DNA of 64,000 nucleotides. Origin: Tiliqua scincoides. Taxonomy: Eukaryota > Chordata > Lepidosauria > Squamata > Scincidae. The notes beneath the pieces were generated by a model, which had not been told where the DNA came from, did not search any database, and worked only from the letters and a program-made list of their open reading frames with translations. Shown here piece after piece: positions 21,929-34,525 of this stretch. Both the position numbers and the translations under genes were made by a program. The stretch lies in contig NC_089822.1 in NCBI RefSeq assembly GCF_035046505.1, positions 267,479,024 through 267,543,023 on the forward strand. Direction: 5' to 3'. The stretch's first letter is position 1, and the number at the start of each line of letters is the position of its first letter.

Positions 21929-23712
21929 GGCATACAAAGGACTGTGAGACTGAGAGGGACCCACCTGGAATATTGTTGGAAAGAGAGGAAGAAGAGACCC
22001 TTCAGGGTTTGGAAGGCCCAAGGAGGGGAGAGGGACACCCCACAGAGGAAAAGATGGAGAAATCGATTCCGTGTCTGGGAGGATCCCTCCAGGAACAAGA
22101 GAAACAGACAGAAGAGAAGGGGAATGAGCGTCCTGGCAGCATCCCCACAGAGGGAAAGCTCAGCAAAGTCTTGTTGCTTGAGGAGAGCTCCATTCAGAGC
22201 AGCACTTCTGGAAGTGGAACACCTGGCACAGGGAAAAAACCGCACATATGTTTGGAGTGTGGAAAGAGCTTTGCTCGGCGTGATGTCCTCAGAGTGCATG
22301 AAAGAACACACACAGGAGAGAAGCCGTACAAATGCCCCCACTGTACCAGCGGTTTTGTTCACAAATCACATCTTACGAGACATCTAAGAATCCACACAGG
22401 AGAAAAACCATATAAATGTTCTGAGTGTGGAAAGAGCTTCAGCCAGAATCAGTCCCTTAAAAAACATCAAAAGATCCACACAGGACAGAAACAACATCAG
22501 TGTTCTGATTGTGGAAAGAGATTCACTCAGAAAGAAGGCCTTAGAAGACATCAGAAAACTCACACAGGAGAGAAACCTTATAAATGTTCTGTGTGTGGAA
22601 AGAGCTTCAAGTACAAAGTCACCCTTAGAACACATCAAAATATTCACACAGGAGAGACACCTTATAAATGTTCTGTGTGTGGGATGAGCTACAGGTACAA
22701 AGTCAGCCTTAGAGCACATCAAAACAGTCACACAGGAGAGACACCTTATAAATGTTCTGTGTGTGGAAAGATCTACAGGTACAAAGTCAGCCTTAGAAGA
22801 CATCAAAACAGACACACAGGAGAGAAACCTTATAAATGTTCTGTGTGTGATAAGAGCTACAGGTACAAAGTCAGCCTTACAAGACATCAAAACAGTCACA
22901 CAGAAGAGACACCTTATAAATGCTCTCACTGTGGCAAGAGCTTTAACCAGAAAGAAAACCTCACTGTACATCAAAGAATCCACAAATCTTATAAATGTTC
23001 TGTCTGTGGAAAGAGCTTCAGGTACAAAAGCAGCCTTAGAAGACATCAAAGCATTCACACAGAAGAGAAACCTTATAAATGTTCTCTGTGTGATAAGAGC
23101 TTCAGGCAAAGAACATTCCTTGCAATACATCAGAAGACTCACACAGGAGAGAAACCTTATAAATGTTCTGTGTGTGGAAAGAGCTTCAGGTACAAAGTCA
23201 CCCTTAGAGCACATCAAAATATTCACACAGGAGAGACACCTTATAAATGTTCTGTGTGTGGGAAGAGCTACATGTACAAAGTCAGCCTTAGAGCACATCA
23301 AAACAGTCACACAGGAGAGACACCTTATAAATGTTCTGTGTGTGGAAAGAGCTACAGGTACAAAAGCAGCCTTAGAAGACATCGAAACAGTCACACAGGA
23401 GAGAAACCTTATAAATGTTCTCTGTGTGATAAGAGCTTCAGGCACAGAACATCCCTTGCAATACATCAGAAGAGTCACACAGGAGAGAAACCTTATAAAT
23501 GTTCAGAGTGTGGAAATAGCTACAGGTACAAAAAAACCCTTAAGTATCATCAAAATCTTCACAAAAGTGGGAAACTATGTAAATGTTCCAAGTGTGAAAG
23601 GACCTTCAGCAGCAGTAGAAGCCTTAAACGACATCAAAGAGCTCACAAGGAGAGGGATGAGAGTGTCCCATGTTGTAGCAAGAGCTTGGGTGAGGAACGG
23701 AGCCTTGAATAA
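21929..23712 (+). CDS. Zinc-finger exon of gene B1, 17 C2H2 fingers
   Basis: The acceptor is TCCTCCTTCCTGCAG at 21928 and the exon joins 20127 in phase 1. After an acidic linker ([15 protein letters not shown], then [12 protein letters not shown]) come 17 C2H2 fingers from about 22252 to 23643, then a short tail ending LGEERSLE and TAA at 23710. Linkers are mainly TG/E-E-K/T-PYKC. Fingers 5-6 and 12-13 (contact regions YKVTLR and YKVSLRAH) and 10-11 and 14-15 (YKSSLRRH and R-RT-LAIH) are near repeats, so fingers 12-15 look like a composite block copy. The linker between fingers 9 and 10 is shortened (HKSYKC). The modelled protein is about 764 residues: SCAN-like part, linker, fingers. It is expected to be a nuclear DNA-binding protein; its target is unknown. 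Open for almost 600 codons, so the gene looks intact. Confidence 0.9.
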
Positions 23713-24423
23713 TGCAGAAGATGCCACGTGACTGTCTGGGACATGGATGCAGTTTCAACAACAGCACAGCAATTCCTTCCTCTATTTTAAAGAACCCACG
23801 AAGTGGTGAAAATCCTGTCTGAATACTCTGATCAGTTTAGGGTCCTGCATTTTGAACCTCTTAAGGTAATTACACAGGCTAAATGGCTGTGCTGAATGGA
23901 ACTTGCAGCCTAAAGATTTGTGGTGTCTGGGTAGTTTTTTTAGTGAAATGTTTTATTTGATTGTTTCATTGGCTTGTGTATTTTAATTGTATTTTTATTC
24001 CTTTTTAGAAAATATGGAGAAAACCAGAGGAGTTTTAGCTTTTTTCCACTGTTCAGTTACAGCCATTGAGGCTTCCTTACAGTAGTGAAGCTGTACAAAG
24101 ATGATAGTTCTGGCTTTTCTAATAACTTGGCTGAATTAGATTTAAGGAAATCTGACCGAGGACTGTGGGTGAAGATTCAATTCAGCTGTTTGATGACATG
24201 GAAAAAACAGTTTTGCAGTCAGTGGAAGCGTAAACTCTTTTACTGCCTTATTGTCTTATTTCTAAACTAGGTTTCAAGTTGGGTTGGACTTTTTAAAAAA
24301 TCAGTAACTGGGATATAAACTTTTTACCTTGGAAATAAGTGGGAGCAACTGGTTTTGAGGTACCCATTTTATCTGGTAGTTGCTCGTCTTGATGTTGGAA
24401 AGTCAATGCTTGCTAATAATAAA
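23713..24423 (+). other. 3' untranslated region of gene B1 with poly(A) signal
   Basis: After the TAA the sequence continues colinear with the 3' flanks of B2 (33890 to about 33180) and B3 (58870 to 58438, then 56550 to about 56280), including TTAAAGATTTGTGGTGTCTGG-like and CTGGTAGTTGCTC-like blocks. AATAAA at 24418-24423 (in GCTAATAATAAACTTG) is the likely poly(A) signal. It is kept as AATAAA in the mirrored copies (GCTAATAAATCTGC-type). Confidence 0.65.
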
Positions 24424-24805
24424 CTTGTGTATTTTTTTCTCTATGTATCCGCTTTATTCAGTTGCTAAAGAAGTCAGTGCTGCTGAAACTTCACCTGACC
24501 TGTAGTTTGTCCTTAGGGCGAGCAGAAGTTCATCCAAACGTTAATAACTTGCACAAAATGGAGAAGGATTCATTTGAAATGATGTTCATTCTGGGATGGG
24601 AAACATTTCTGCACTTAAAAGCACCTGGTCTTGAACTCTGATGGTTCGGTTGTTGCCTGTTCAGAGCAGACCTTGGGAGAGTTCCAGTTGTGCAGCATCT
24701 TGTAAATGTGGGGAGCAGTAGCATAGCTGGGGGCGGCAGGATAAATATTCCAGATGCCGCAGCACGCCATGTACGTGGCCTCTCCCACTTGCTGTTGGAG
24801 TCATT

Positions 24806-25040
24806 GAGAACATAAGAAGAGCCCTGATGCATCAGGCCAGAGGCCCATCTAGTCCAGCTTCCTGTATCTCACAGCAGCCCACCAAATGCCCCAGGGAGCA
24901 CACCAGATAACAAGAGACCTCGTCCTGGTGCCCTCCCCTGCATCTGGCATTCTGACATAGCCCATTTCTAAAATCAGGAGGTTGCGCATATGCATCATGG
25001 CTTGTACCCCATAATGGATTTTTCCTCCAGAAACTTGTCC
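24806..25040 (-). mobile_element. CR1 3' fragment
   Basis: On the - strand it runs from the GGACAAGTTTCTGGAGGAAAA block to the tail end at TTCTTATGTTCTC. It is only modestly diverged from the younger CR1 copies. It lies downstream of gene B1. Confidence 0.85.
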
Positions 25041-25589
25041 ACAGGGTGGGCTCCTTTGCAGCCAGCTCATGCCCCTGAGCTGCTCATGCCACTGGTTTGC
25101 AGCGGTGGGTCCAGTCCCCACCGTCCCTGCCTCGCTGGAGTTCGGTCATCTCCTTTGGAGCTCCTCCTCAGCGGTTTCAAAGTGAAGGGAAAACAGTTCT
25201 CTTCAGCCTGTCTCAACTCCCTGCTCAGCGAGTTGGGTCAGCAGTGTTTCAGAGAGCAAGGAGCGTCTTTGCCTGACAGATGCTGAGGCCCGGCTCTCTT
25301 CACTGCAGAAACATCAACTGCTGCTTTTTCATCCTTTGGGAAGGCGGCGCTGGTGCTGGCTTCTCCTGCTGTAAGGGAACTGGCTGCTTTGGTGGCAGCG
25401 CCTGGTCCGTACCTCTCTGAGGTGGTGGCAGGTTTGGGGGTCAGCGGCAGACCCCTAAATTGACCCGGTACTATTGCAGTGCTCAAGGGCGATCAGGCCG
25501 GACTTTCCATGAATGCCCAGAGCCTGCCCGATGATGGAGATGGAGTGGTTGTATGTTTCACTCTCTTCCTAAGGGAATCTAAGGGAAAC

Positions 25590-28500
25590 TCGAGGCACCA
25601 TCAGTGAAGGGATGCACCTTTTGCAGCACTGTCTTCTCAGATGGGGAACATGGCCCTTGTGTCCCATGCAACAAGAGCATTGAGGTGTAGCTGCAGAGAG
25701 CTTTCTAGACCAGGGGTGTCAAACATAAGGCCTGGGGGCCGGATGCGGCCCGCAGAAGCTTTTTATGCGGCCCTCAGGCTTTCAGCTGCTGAGTAGTGCT
25801 GAAGTGTTACTGCTGAAAGGGCAGCCCACAAGAAAATTGAGCTCTCCCATGTCTTGAAATATGACCAAAATTTTGTTATCTGCAGCTAATGAATTCCTAA
25901 GTGAGAAAAAAGTGTTTATTTTTGGTTATGACCTGTTTAATGACATCATTTCTTGGCTAATGACATTACTTCCGGCCCTCAGCAGGCATCATGAATGCTA
26001 TGTGGCCCTCCACATGAAATGAGTTTGACAGCTCTGTTCTAGACTATTTCGTTTGCTCTCAGAGCCTCAGCAGCCAATTTGTTTTCCTCCAGAGCCACTA
26101 TTTCTGGGAGGAACAACAACACTTTATCCAAACCAATCCAGACACTTTGGAAAAGGTATCCTTGCCGGCTGCTTTCTCAGCTGACTATTTGTTCTAGAGC
26201 GACCACCTACAGTGTGGTGGCCAGAAGAAATTTGTGGCTGTGCAACCTCAAAGTAGATTACTGGGGCCTCCATTCTCCAGATCTAAGTTATCTGGCAAGC
26301 ATTAGACCTTGTTCTCATTGAAACGAGGACAAAAACAGAGCACTTCCCACAGCTTCCAAGACAGGAAAGACTAAAGCCAGCCAGAGCTTTTGCCCCTTTT
26401 GTCTTGAAAGAAGGAACAGAGAGCCGTCCAAATTCAACCCCAAGTGGCACAAATCTGGGAACTTCCACAGAAAGTTCCAGCATTCCCATTCTTCCAGTGC
26501 TGGGAATGAAGCTGGAGACAGGTTGGCATGATGCCACCCCAGGGGTTTCTCACCCAAGGCTTCAGGATTATGTGCGAACCTGGTACAACACAATATTGGA
26601 TGCATGGTTCCTGGAGACATGTCTCCAAAGACTATTCCTTGGAATTTGTAAGGAACCCAAGGAACAGGTTCTGGCAGATCTCAAAATCAAGGGATGCAAA
26701 TAAACATGCAGCCATATACCTGCTACCTCATATTGGGGCAATAGAGGCAGTTCCCTCGGCTGAGAAAGGTACCAGGGTTTACTTGGTGCTCTTTCCAGTA
26801 CTGAAGCGGAATGGAGAGGGGCAGGGAATCCTAGATCTAAGGTGGCTGAACTGTTTTTGTAAAATCACAGAAGGTATCTGAGGTCTTCTACAAATCCTTG
26901 CACTTTCAGTCCCATGCCTTTCCCTTTGGGTTAATGACCTCCCCAGGGGGGTTCACAAAAGTGTTAGTGGTACTGTGGTGCATCACTGGCAGAGGGGACT
27001 GTTTCTTTCCCCTCACCTGGAGGACTTTTAAATAAAGGTGTCAGCCAGGGAGCAAGCAGAGCTCAACAAGCACCAGATAGTGCTCTGCCTGCAAACTCAT
27101 GGTTTTGTGATAATCCAGTCAAACAGTTCACTGGTTCCCATCCAGATACTGGAACACCTGGGAGTATTTTTCAATACCCACATTTTCCATGCCTTTTTGC
27201 CAACAGAGAGATGACAGAGGATCACAGACACAATCCTCCAGATTCTCAGTCCACACACGCACACACACACACAAGTCATCTCTCACAACTTAACACCTAG
27301 CAGGAGAGAAGAACATAGAGGTAGACTGTCTACGCAGATGGAGCCTCTTGGAAACAGAGTGCAGGTTGCACCCAGGAACTGAGGACCAGATTTGGACTCC
27401 CATAGTAGGTAGTTTGCTACTGCAGAAAACTCACAACTTAACAAATTCTACTCCAGGGTAAGAGACAAGGGAGTGGAGGTGGTGGATGTACTATCGAAGC
27501 CCTTGACCTCAGGGGCTCCTAAGTTGTTCTGGTGGCAAAAAAGTGCCAGGTTGGTACCCAAACTTAATGCAGTTATTAAGACAGGATCCTAGGGAGATTC
27601 CAATCTGGCCAGATCTACTCTTACAAGGCCCTTTACAATGCCCACAACCACACAGATTCCAACTGACAGTGTACAGGTTGAAAAGTTGGAATTTCACCAA
27701 TTGGGCTTCTCCGATAGGGTTATAAAGCCCAGACAGCCCTCTAAGTGCTTGAAATGTGTATAGGACCACCTGGAAAACTTTAGGGACTGATGCAGGGATA
27801 AGGTTTTCTCTCCCACCTCACCTGATGTGTTTGTTATCTTGGAGTTTCCCCAGGATGGCTTAGTCAAGGAACTTAGAACTAGTTTGCTACAACATCAAGT
27901 AGTGGCTCTCCAAGGCATCCAAGGGGCAGGGGGTGGGTCTATCTGCTTATCTTCAGACCCCCCCCCCAAACATTTTCTCAGAGGAGTAGTATTACTGAAC
28001 GTTCCTCCTGTTCATAGGCTTCCAAATTGGGATCTGAACACATGAAGTTCTGTCATATAAAACTGCCTTTCTAGTAGCTATAACATCGGAAAGAAGGGTA
28101 TCTGAACGGGGGGCCTTATCCATCTTGACTTATGTGTATTCCACACACTGTGGTACTTAGGATTGACTCATTTTTCTTTCCCAAAGTTGACTCAATTTTT
28201 CATTGACAGCAAGAACTGGTTTTTCCCATCATTTTGTCCTAATCCTAAACATACAAGGGAAAGGCTTGGCACACATTACATGTCAGAAGAGTCCTCAGCT
28301 TCCATACAGAAGGCACTCAGCCATTCAGGAAGACGGACGCTCTAGCTGTAACTTACTCCCTGGTAACTCTAGCTAAGCGGCTTGGAGTTTGCATCCTGAT
28401 GGTGTCCAAGGCAGCTGGTTTACGACCTCCAGGTGGTTTAAAGCCTTATTTCCATTAGATGGCAGCTGCTTAGGCAGCATTTGAAAGCGTGGCATCGCTC

Positions 28501-28590
28501 TAGGATATATGCAGGGCTGCCACGTGGTCATCACCTCACAATTTCTTTGAGCACTACAAAGTAAATCTATCAGCCTGGGCAGAGGCTTCC
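25590..28590 (+). mobile_element. DIRS-type retroelement fossil
   Basis: Recognisable parts, in order, are a gag-like zinc-binding motif near 25604-25690 (CTFC, then H..C..C), a gag C-terminal stretch near 26180-26280 (VVARRNLWL), a reverse-transcriptase region from about 26740 (FPVLKRNG, ILDLRWLN), and a tyrosine-recombinase region from about 27800 to 28580, including a conserved segment near 28450-28560. The combination of RT with tyrosine recombinase identifies the DIRS group. The left limit is unclear and may be nearer 25050. It is broken many times and looks old. A hAT element (25711-26036) is inserted in its gag part. Confidence 0.7.
25711..26036. mobile_element. hAT non-autonomous element with perfect 8-bp TSD
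   Basis: It begins CAGGGGTGTCAAAC and ends GTTTGACAGCTCTG, and is flanked by TTCTAGAC on both sides (25703-25710, 26037-26044). Next to the ends are GGCCTGGGGGCCGG and ATGCGGCCC. The 326-bp body has no transposase. An older relative is at 13620-13908. It lies within the DIRS fossil and is therefore younger than it. Confidence 0.9.
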
Positions 28591-28639
28591 TTCAGGAAGA
28601 AAGTTCCTTCAGGAAGAAAGAAAGAAGGAACCTGGAATT

Positions 28640-28873
28640 GACTTTTCCTCCATCCATCTGTCCAATCCTTTTAAAGGCATCTAGGCTTTCAGGTGCTATT
28701 GCTACATCCTTTGGCAAGGAGTTCCACAGGTGAATTACATGCTGGGACAGAGATACTTTCTTTTCTCTTCTAACTCTCCTGCCGCTCAGTTGTGTTGGCT
28801 GTCCCCTGGTTCTAGAGTGTTGCAAGAGGGAAAAGAACCTCCTTCTATCCAAACCCTGCATAATTTTGGACCA
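28640..28873 (-). mobile_element. Diverged CR1 3' fragment
   Basis: On the - strand this reads MQGLDRRRFFSLLQHSRTRG, then a QHVIHLWNSLPKDV stretch and ends within the AAGTCAATTCC region. These residues are the C-terminal end of CR1 ORF2. It lies just past the DIRS fossil. Confidence 0.75.
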
Positions 28874-28927
28874 GGGTGGGGTTGCATGGACTCATATCCG
28901 TGGCTCACTTATCTGTGGATAATATTG

Positions 28928-29690
28928 TATTGGCAACCTTCAGTCTCGAAAGACTATGGTATCGTGCTCTGAAAGGTGGTTCTGGCACAGCGTCTAGTGT
29001 GGCTGAAAAGGCCAATTCGGGAGTGACAATCCCTTCCACACCGGGAGCAAGTGCAGTCTGTCCCTGGTCTGTCTCCCTGGCTATGGGCCTTCCTTCTTTG
29101 CCTCTTAGCCTCAGACTGTTGGCAAAGTGTCTCTTCAAACTGGGAAAGGCCATGCTGCACAGCCTGCCTCCAAGCGGGCCGCTCAGAGGCCAGGGTTTCC
29201 CACTTGTTGAGGTCCATCCCTAAGGCCTTCAGATCCCTCTTGCAGATGTCCTTGTATCGCAGCTGTGGTCTACCTGTAGGGCGCTTTCCTTGCACGAGTT
29301 CTCCATAGAGGAGATCCTTTGGGATCCGGCCATCATCCATTCTCACGACATGACCAAGCCAACGCAGGCGTCTCTGTTTCAGCAGTGAATACATGCTAGG
29401 GATTCCAGCACGTTCCAGGACTGTGTTGTTTGGAACTTTGTCCTGCCAGGTGATGCCGAGGATGCGTCGGAGGCAGCGCATGTGGAAAGCGCTCAGTTTC
29501 CTCTCCTGTTGTGAGCAAAGAGTCCATGACTCGCTGCAGTACAGAAGTGTACTCAGGACGCAAGCTCTGTAGACCTGGATCTTGGTATGTTCCATCAGCT
29601 TCTTGTTGGACCAGACTCTCTTTGTGAGTCTGGAAAACGTGGTAGCTGCTTTACCGATGCGCTTGTTTAGCTCGGTATCGAGAGAATGAG
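28928..29690 (-). mobile_element. 5'-truncated LINE (second type, 'LINE-X'), copy 1
   Basis: The - strand encodes the C-terminal part of an endonuclease/reverse-transcriptase type LINE: EHTKIQVYRACVLSTLLYC, SESWTL, RRILGITWQDKVPN, RRLRWLGHVVRMDD, then a terminal zinc-binding motif CTCSRCGRDCHSRIGLFSH. The 213-residue frame is open. The 3' end carries the small hairpin AGTCTTTCGAGACT and GGTTGCCAATA. It is almost identical to the copy at 53300-54165, so both are recent. The clade (RTE-like or another APE-type lineage) is not certain. It abuts the SINE at 29691. Confidence 0.8.
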
Positions 29691-30065
29691 TGGATAATAA
29701 TAATAATAAATAATAACAGGTATTTATATACCGCCTTTCTTGGTCTTTTTCAAGACTTTATTCAAGGCGGTTTACATAGGCAAGCTTTATTTAAATCCCT
29801 TATTAAATAGGGATTTTTACAATTTGAAAGAAGGTTCTTTCTTTCAAGAACCACTACATTCAGGTGTTTCATTCCGATCTGGCTTCACGTTCTGGCCTCC
29901 ATCCTCCCACGCTCAGAGCAGATGGAATAGCTCGGCTTCAGTTTGTCAGCTGCTTCAAGGTCGCACGGTGCCGGTGGCCTCGAACTGGCGACCTTGTGGA
30001 TGTTATCTTCAGGCAGACGGAGGCTCTACCCTCTAGACCAGACCTCCTGCCCACCCCCACAAGTG
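29691..30065 (-). mobile_element. tRNA-type SINE with (ATT)n tail
   Basis: On the - strand it begins with a tRNA-like head (TCTAGAGGGTAGAGCCTC as A box, GGTCGCCAGTTCGAGGCC as B box). A unique body follows (CAGCTGACAAACTGAAGCC, TGGTTCTTGAAAGAAAGAAC), then the 3' part ATGTAAACCGCCTTGAATAA and GGCGGTATATAAATACC and a tail of ATT repeats. A + copy is at 55480-55867. Confidence 0.8.
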
Positions 30066-31029
30066 CCCCATCCAGAGGCAATGGATGCTATGCTCCCCTC
30101 TCCTCCAGAGGGTCCTCTGAGCCCAGCAGAGGCTGCGGACAGTAAAAAAAAGGCACTTCCAGTCCCTCTTTGAAATCAGAAGTGACACTTTTAATGCCTT
30201 ATAAGAACTGGAGGAGAACAGATTTTCTGTTCCTGGAAAGAAGTCCCTTCAGTTCCTGCTCTGTCCCAACCATTTCAGTGGTTGTTCTTTTGAATATTCT
30301 CTCCCTCGCCTGGAGTGGCTGTTGTGAGGTTGAATCTTGGTGGCGGATCCTTCCTCGCTCTGGAGGGATCTGGGTAACCTAAACAAAGTTTTGCACTTCC
30401 AGAAGGAAGAGGAGTAATGCACAGGGAAACTTCTGCTTAGGAAGGGGAAGTGATATGGCCAGGAGGGCAAGTAGGGAGGAAGAGGGAGCCAACCCATGCT
30501 AGAGTCGCAGCTGGGGTGGAAGAAAACAATATCAGCAACAGGAACATTGACTATAAGTGCTCATAGAACTGGCCAGGAGATTGTGCTGGTGCAACAGAAG
30601 GCCCCTGCATGCATGCTCTGCTAAGCTCCAGCCTGGGAACATGAGTTACCACTCAGCACCTTTGGAGCTTAGAGATGAAAGAGTGTGGCGAGGGAGAGAC
30701 CCAAAATAAACACAAGCTGATGGTCTCTTGCTAGTAATTTGTTTCCATCTATGCATCTGAGCTGCTGGGCTCTCCCCAGCGCCTTCTACTCCAGTCCCAA
30801 AGAGTGGGGTCTCCCTGCCATCTGGTACAAAGCTCCAGGAAAAGACTCTCTTGTGTTGCCTTCACTGCCCAGAATGGCTCTGACAGTGAGGGGAGGGCAC
30901 TGCTGACACAGCACTTAGAGACCCCATACTGACCCCATATCTATGTCACTGCCCCGCCACCCTTGCCCTGCCCAGCTGCCTCTTTGAGACTTCTGCTCCC
31001 AGCATGCTCCGCGTGGCCTGTTTAGAAGA
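30066..31029. other. Unassigned spacer
   Basis: No gene was supported. A stretch near 30860-30990 (CCAGAATGGCTCTGACAG) resembles the interior of the GTGGCGTAGC-type MITEs. The rest is mixed unique sequence. Confidence 0.4.
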
Positions 31030-32210
31030 CCCCAGAGCCGCAGTGAGGGGGGGATGGAGTAGTTGGGGATTGCTCTGCTTCACCCTTGAAGTGGGAGGGC
31101 AGGCAAGGGACTGGGTTCCAGGATATGTTTCTTTCTCCATTTTGATTGCAGTCAAACAAACCTGCTTCTTTCCTGAACTTCCAGTAACTTGGAAGCAGAA
31201 GGGAAAAGTCCAAACACCTGGCTCTAAACTTCAGCCCATGAAATAAGTTAAACATTTAACTCCCTTTGATGGCCATTTCACTGCAGGTTGATCTATAAAT
31301 GTTATAAAACTGAAGATTGGGGGGGGGGGGGAGACAAACTTGGACTACAAAAACCAAAACACTCTATTTGACCCAGTCTGCCCCTTAAGGCTTCTAACTG
31401 GGAAAGAGGAGGGGCCACCTCATGGATCAAAATGGAACCTCCAGCTCCACAGGCAGTATAGCTCGGAATGCCAGTTGCTGGGGAGCCACAGTGGGAGAGG
31501 GAGCTGCACCCATCTTCTTCCAAGCAGTGGAAGTGTAAATTGTGTTTTATGCATTTATCGTGTTCTTTCTAAACTAGGTTTCTATCCAGGTTGGACACTT
31601 TTAAAAATCAGAAACTGGGATACAAACATTTCTCCTTAGAAATAAATGGTAGGGACTGATTTTGATATACACATTTTATCTGGTAGCTGCTCATCTTTCT
31701 GTTGGAATGTCTTTGCTTGCTAATAAATCTGCGTATTTTTTCCCCTTCGTATCCTCTTTGTTGTCAAAGACATTTCAGTGCTGCTGAAACTCAGAAGAAC
31801 TTCAGGTAACCTGTAATTTGTCCCTACACTGTGCAGAAGTTCATCCAGACATCAAGAGTTTGCCTGAAATGGAGAATGACTCATTTGAAATGATGTTCAT
31901 TCTTGGATGGTAAAGGTTTCTGCACTTAAACATACCTTTTCTTGAACTTTAAGGTTCTGATGTCAGCTGTTCAGAGACAATAACCTTACTGGCTTTTAGG
32001 AGAGTGTGGGAGAGTTCCAGTCATGTGGCATATTGAACACACTGGGGAATGGTAGTGTAACTATGGGGGGGGATGATGGGATAAGTTTTGCAGGTGTCAC
32101 GATGTGTTGGGTGTCAGAGCCATTCTGGGCAGTGGCTCTGAGAGTGAGTGGGAGGGGCCAGTTTCACAGTGCATTGTGGTACTGCTGAAAGGTCAGCCTT
32201 GGTGATCACT
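31030..32210 (+). repeat. Fragment of block B: upstream repeat fused to a 3'-UTR piece
   Basis: 31030-31530 matches the block B upstream repeat (compare 16080-16420). From about 31540 the sequence matches the end of the B1 3' region (compare 24240-24760), including the poly(A)-type GCTAATAAATCTGCG at about 31720. No finger exon lies between them. Together with 32590-33400 on the - strand it forms a tail-to-tail inverted pair with a spacer of about 0.4-0.5 kb. A poly(G) run is at 31320. Confidence 0.6.
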
Positions 32211-32589
32211 GGGCACCCCTAAGCATCCAGGCAACATCTCCAGTCTCCTTCACACACCCCTCTTGGTCTGCCTTTCCTCCCCCTGCACCATTCCTCACCT
32301 TCTGAGGACTCCTTCTGTCTCTCTGTCCCAGGCCCCCAGCAGAAACACGGCCCCTGTGAAGGTGGTGTTGCGGGATATCACAATGGGTCAGATCAAGCAC
32401 CTCTCTGGCCCTTATCCAGCCTGCAGGTGGTCTGTTTGCCATCCCTGATTTGGACACATGCTTAAGAAAAAGATGGATCTCGGTGGGGGGGGGGGGAAGG
32501 CACTTTTCAGCCCCAGAAGTCCCTGGAGCCCTAACCTCAGGGCAAAGAGAGGCTTCTTGCCACCCCCACCCAAAGAGTTACAGAGAAAC

Positions 32590-33400
32590 TCCTTTTTCAT
32601 TAAAAGCCTGTTTGACATGCATCACTCCTTTGAAACTCTTCTGAGAACATCTCTGAACTACTTCCACAGACTCTTTTCACTGGTAGCTCCAAAAACATGC
32701 AGCAAACACCTCCTGTCGCTCTGAACCGATCTGCGGATACAGGATCTGGACACGGGACCCCCGTATATTGCAGGTACCACAATGCACTGTGAAATTGGCC
32801 CCTCCCACTCATTCACAGAGCCATTGCCCGGAATTGCTCTGAAGGCACAAAGGAGGGGCCACTTACAGAACACGTTGCTGCACCTGCAAAACTTATTCCG
32901 TTGCCTCCCCTAGTTATGCTACCATTCCAAAAAGCCAGTAAGGTTATTGTCTCTGAACAGGCAACATCACAACGCTGAAGTTCAAGACCAGGTACTTTAA
33001 GAGCAGAAACATTTGCCATCCGAAAACGAATTTCAAATGAGTCATTCTCCATTTTACGAGAGCGCTTGATGTCTAGATGAACTTCTGCTCACTGTAGGGA
33101 CAAACTGCAGGCTACATGAAGATTCTTGAGTTTCAGCAGCACTGAAATGTCTTTGACAACAAAGCGGATATGAAGGGGAAAAAATACGCAGATTTATTTG
33201 CAAGCAAAGACATTCCAACAGAAAGATGAGCAGCTACCAGATAAAATGTGTATCTCAAACTCAGTCCTCCCACTTTTTTCCAAGGTAAAATGTTTATATC
33301 CCAGTTTCTGATTTTAAAAAGAGTCCAACCCAGATCGAAACCTAATTTAGAAAGAACACAATAAATGTATAAAATGCAGTTTACACTCCCACTGATTGGA
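32590..33400 (-). other. 3' untranslated region of pseudogene B2
   Basis: This is the mirror of 24240-24760 and of 31540-32210: on the - strand it contains AAACTAGGTTT-like, CTGGTAGCTGCTCATC and GCAAATAAATCTGCG blocks (poly(A) signal complement near 33190). A worn MITE with a GGTAGCATAACTAGGGGAGG end is embedded near 32750-32930. It is colinear with 33890-34387. Confidence 0.6.
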
Positions 33401-33889
33401 AAGACTTTTGTTTCTGTGTGATCAAATAAGGCAAATTAAAGTTTCACCCTCAGTGTCAGATTTCAGCCCAGTGATCAGAAAAACCAGAACAGAAAATCTT
33501 TGAACAGCTTCACTGCTGGGAAAAAGCCACAGTGGCTTTCATTGCACAATGGAAAAAGCTAAGACATCCCTGGTTTACTCCATGGTTTCCCGAAAAGAAA
33601 AAAAGCCCAATTAAAAGAGCAAACCAATGAAACAACCAACTAAAACATTCCCTTAAGAACTACTCAGGCACCACAAATCTTTAGGCTGCAGGTTCCATAG
33701 AGGACAACCATTTAGCCTGTGCAGCTACTTCGCGAGGTTCAGAAATTCAGGTCCCCAAACTGATCCCTTCAGAGCACTGAGAGATTCCAACAGGATTTGC
33801 ACCACTGTGTGGACTCTTTAAAACAGTGGAAGGAATTATGCTATGGCTGAAACTGTATCCATGTCCCAGACAGTCATGTGGCATCTTCT

Positions 33890-34525
<636 letters not shown>

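Noticed and set aside
22384-23478. 364-codon open frame antisense to the finger array, and a 322-codon frame in another + frame
   Set aside because: Regular 84-bp finger units lacking stops in one frame often stay open in others. The peptide is a simple repeat shadow with no family features.
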